Shown in pieces: positions 33,417 through 33,579 of a stretch of DNA of 33,579 nt. The position numbers were made by a program, and so were the translations under genes. The notes under the pieces are model-generated. The model was not told where the DNA came from. It made no database searches and was given only the letters and a program-made list of their open reading frames with translations. The stretch's first letter is position 1, and every line of letters starts with the position of its first letter. Source of the stretch: Gammaproteobacteria bacterium (GTDB lineage: Bacteria; Pseudomonadota; Gammaproteobacteria; Pseudomonadales; Azotimanducaceae); NCBI GenBank assembly GCA_009837725.1, contig VXSY01000175.1, positions 1 through 33,579 of the forward strand, read 5' to 3'.

Positions 33417-33579
33417 TCGCGCACAGAGCCTACTCGAAACGGTTGCGGGTCGCGTCAGCACGACGACGCTCTTTGGCGGGTATCAATGCGTTGCGGATTC
33501 GCTCCACGGGAGTTTTCCACCTTCGCGGGGACCGTCGGGCCGCGGACGGCAGCGAACTTGGTGGTTCCCTCCACCGACA

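Overview
The window is a GC-rich chromosomal segment, most likely from a gammaproteobacterium. The left end carries a conserved gammaproteobacterial housekeeping block: oligoribonuclease, RhdA-type rhodanese, phosphatidylserine decarboxylase, EF-P and its lysine ligase EpmA. The rest (CaiB/BaiF CoA-transferases, a CoxSLM-type molybdenum hydroxylase, a luciferase-like flavin oxidoreductase, a TonB receptor, many palindromic repeats) would suit an uncultivated aerobic heterotroph, but the species cannot be told from the sequence alone.

Layout. (1) 1-4335: orn (cut by the window edge) diverges from rhdA-psd, which faces a minus-strand unit of two small conserved genes, efp and epmA. (2) 4410-9748, minus strand: two half-size ABC exporters that overlap by ATGA and probably form a heterodimer (the upstream one has an apparent one-base deletion near its 3' end), then a CaiB/BaiF CoA-transferase. 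(3) 10023-14583, minus strand: a tight four-gene cassette of AAA ATPase, HNH-like protein, an unknown 82-residue protein, and a fused nuclease-like/N6-adenine methylase/specificity protein. I read it as an anti-phage defence cassette that combines a Septu (PtuAB)-like pair with a type IIG-like restriction-modification polypeptide. It is the best candidate in the window for an undescribed system. (4) 15095-20436, plus strand: coxG-coxS-coxL-coxM-like genes with a form II active-site loop, then a quinone-oxidoreductase-like gene. (5) 20537-27564, minus strand: a frameshifted GyrI-like secreted protein, an LLM-class flavin oxidoreductase, a TonB-dependent receptor, tRNA 2-selenouridine synthase, and a Sel1/TPR lipoprotein. 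(6) 28071-33416: msrA, a small zinc-ribbon gene, an alpha/beta hydrolase followed by a double-length CaiB/BaiF protein, and a HAD hydrolase.

Intergenic DNA is unusually rich in palindromic and dispersed repeats. At least four families are visible. One 103-bp copy sits across the mnmH/TonB-receptor junction and appears to supply the end of one gene and the start of the other. Two genes carry single-base deletions at short homopolymers, which may be assembly errors. No rRNA, tRNA, CRISPR array, transposase or integrase was found. All functions are inferred from motifs and remembered family features; no database search was run.
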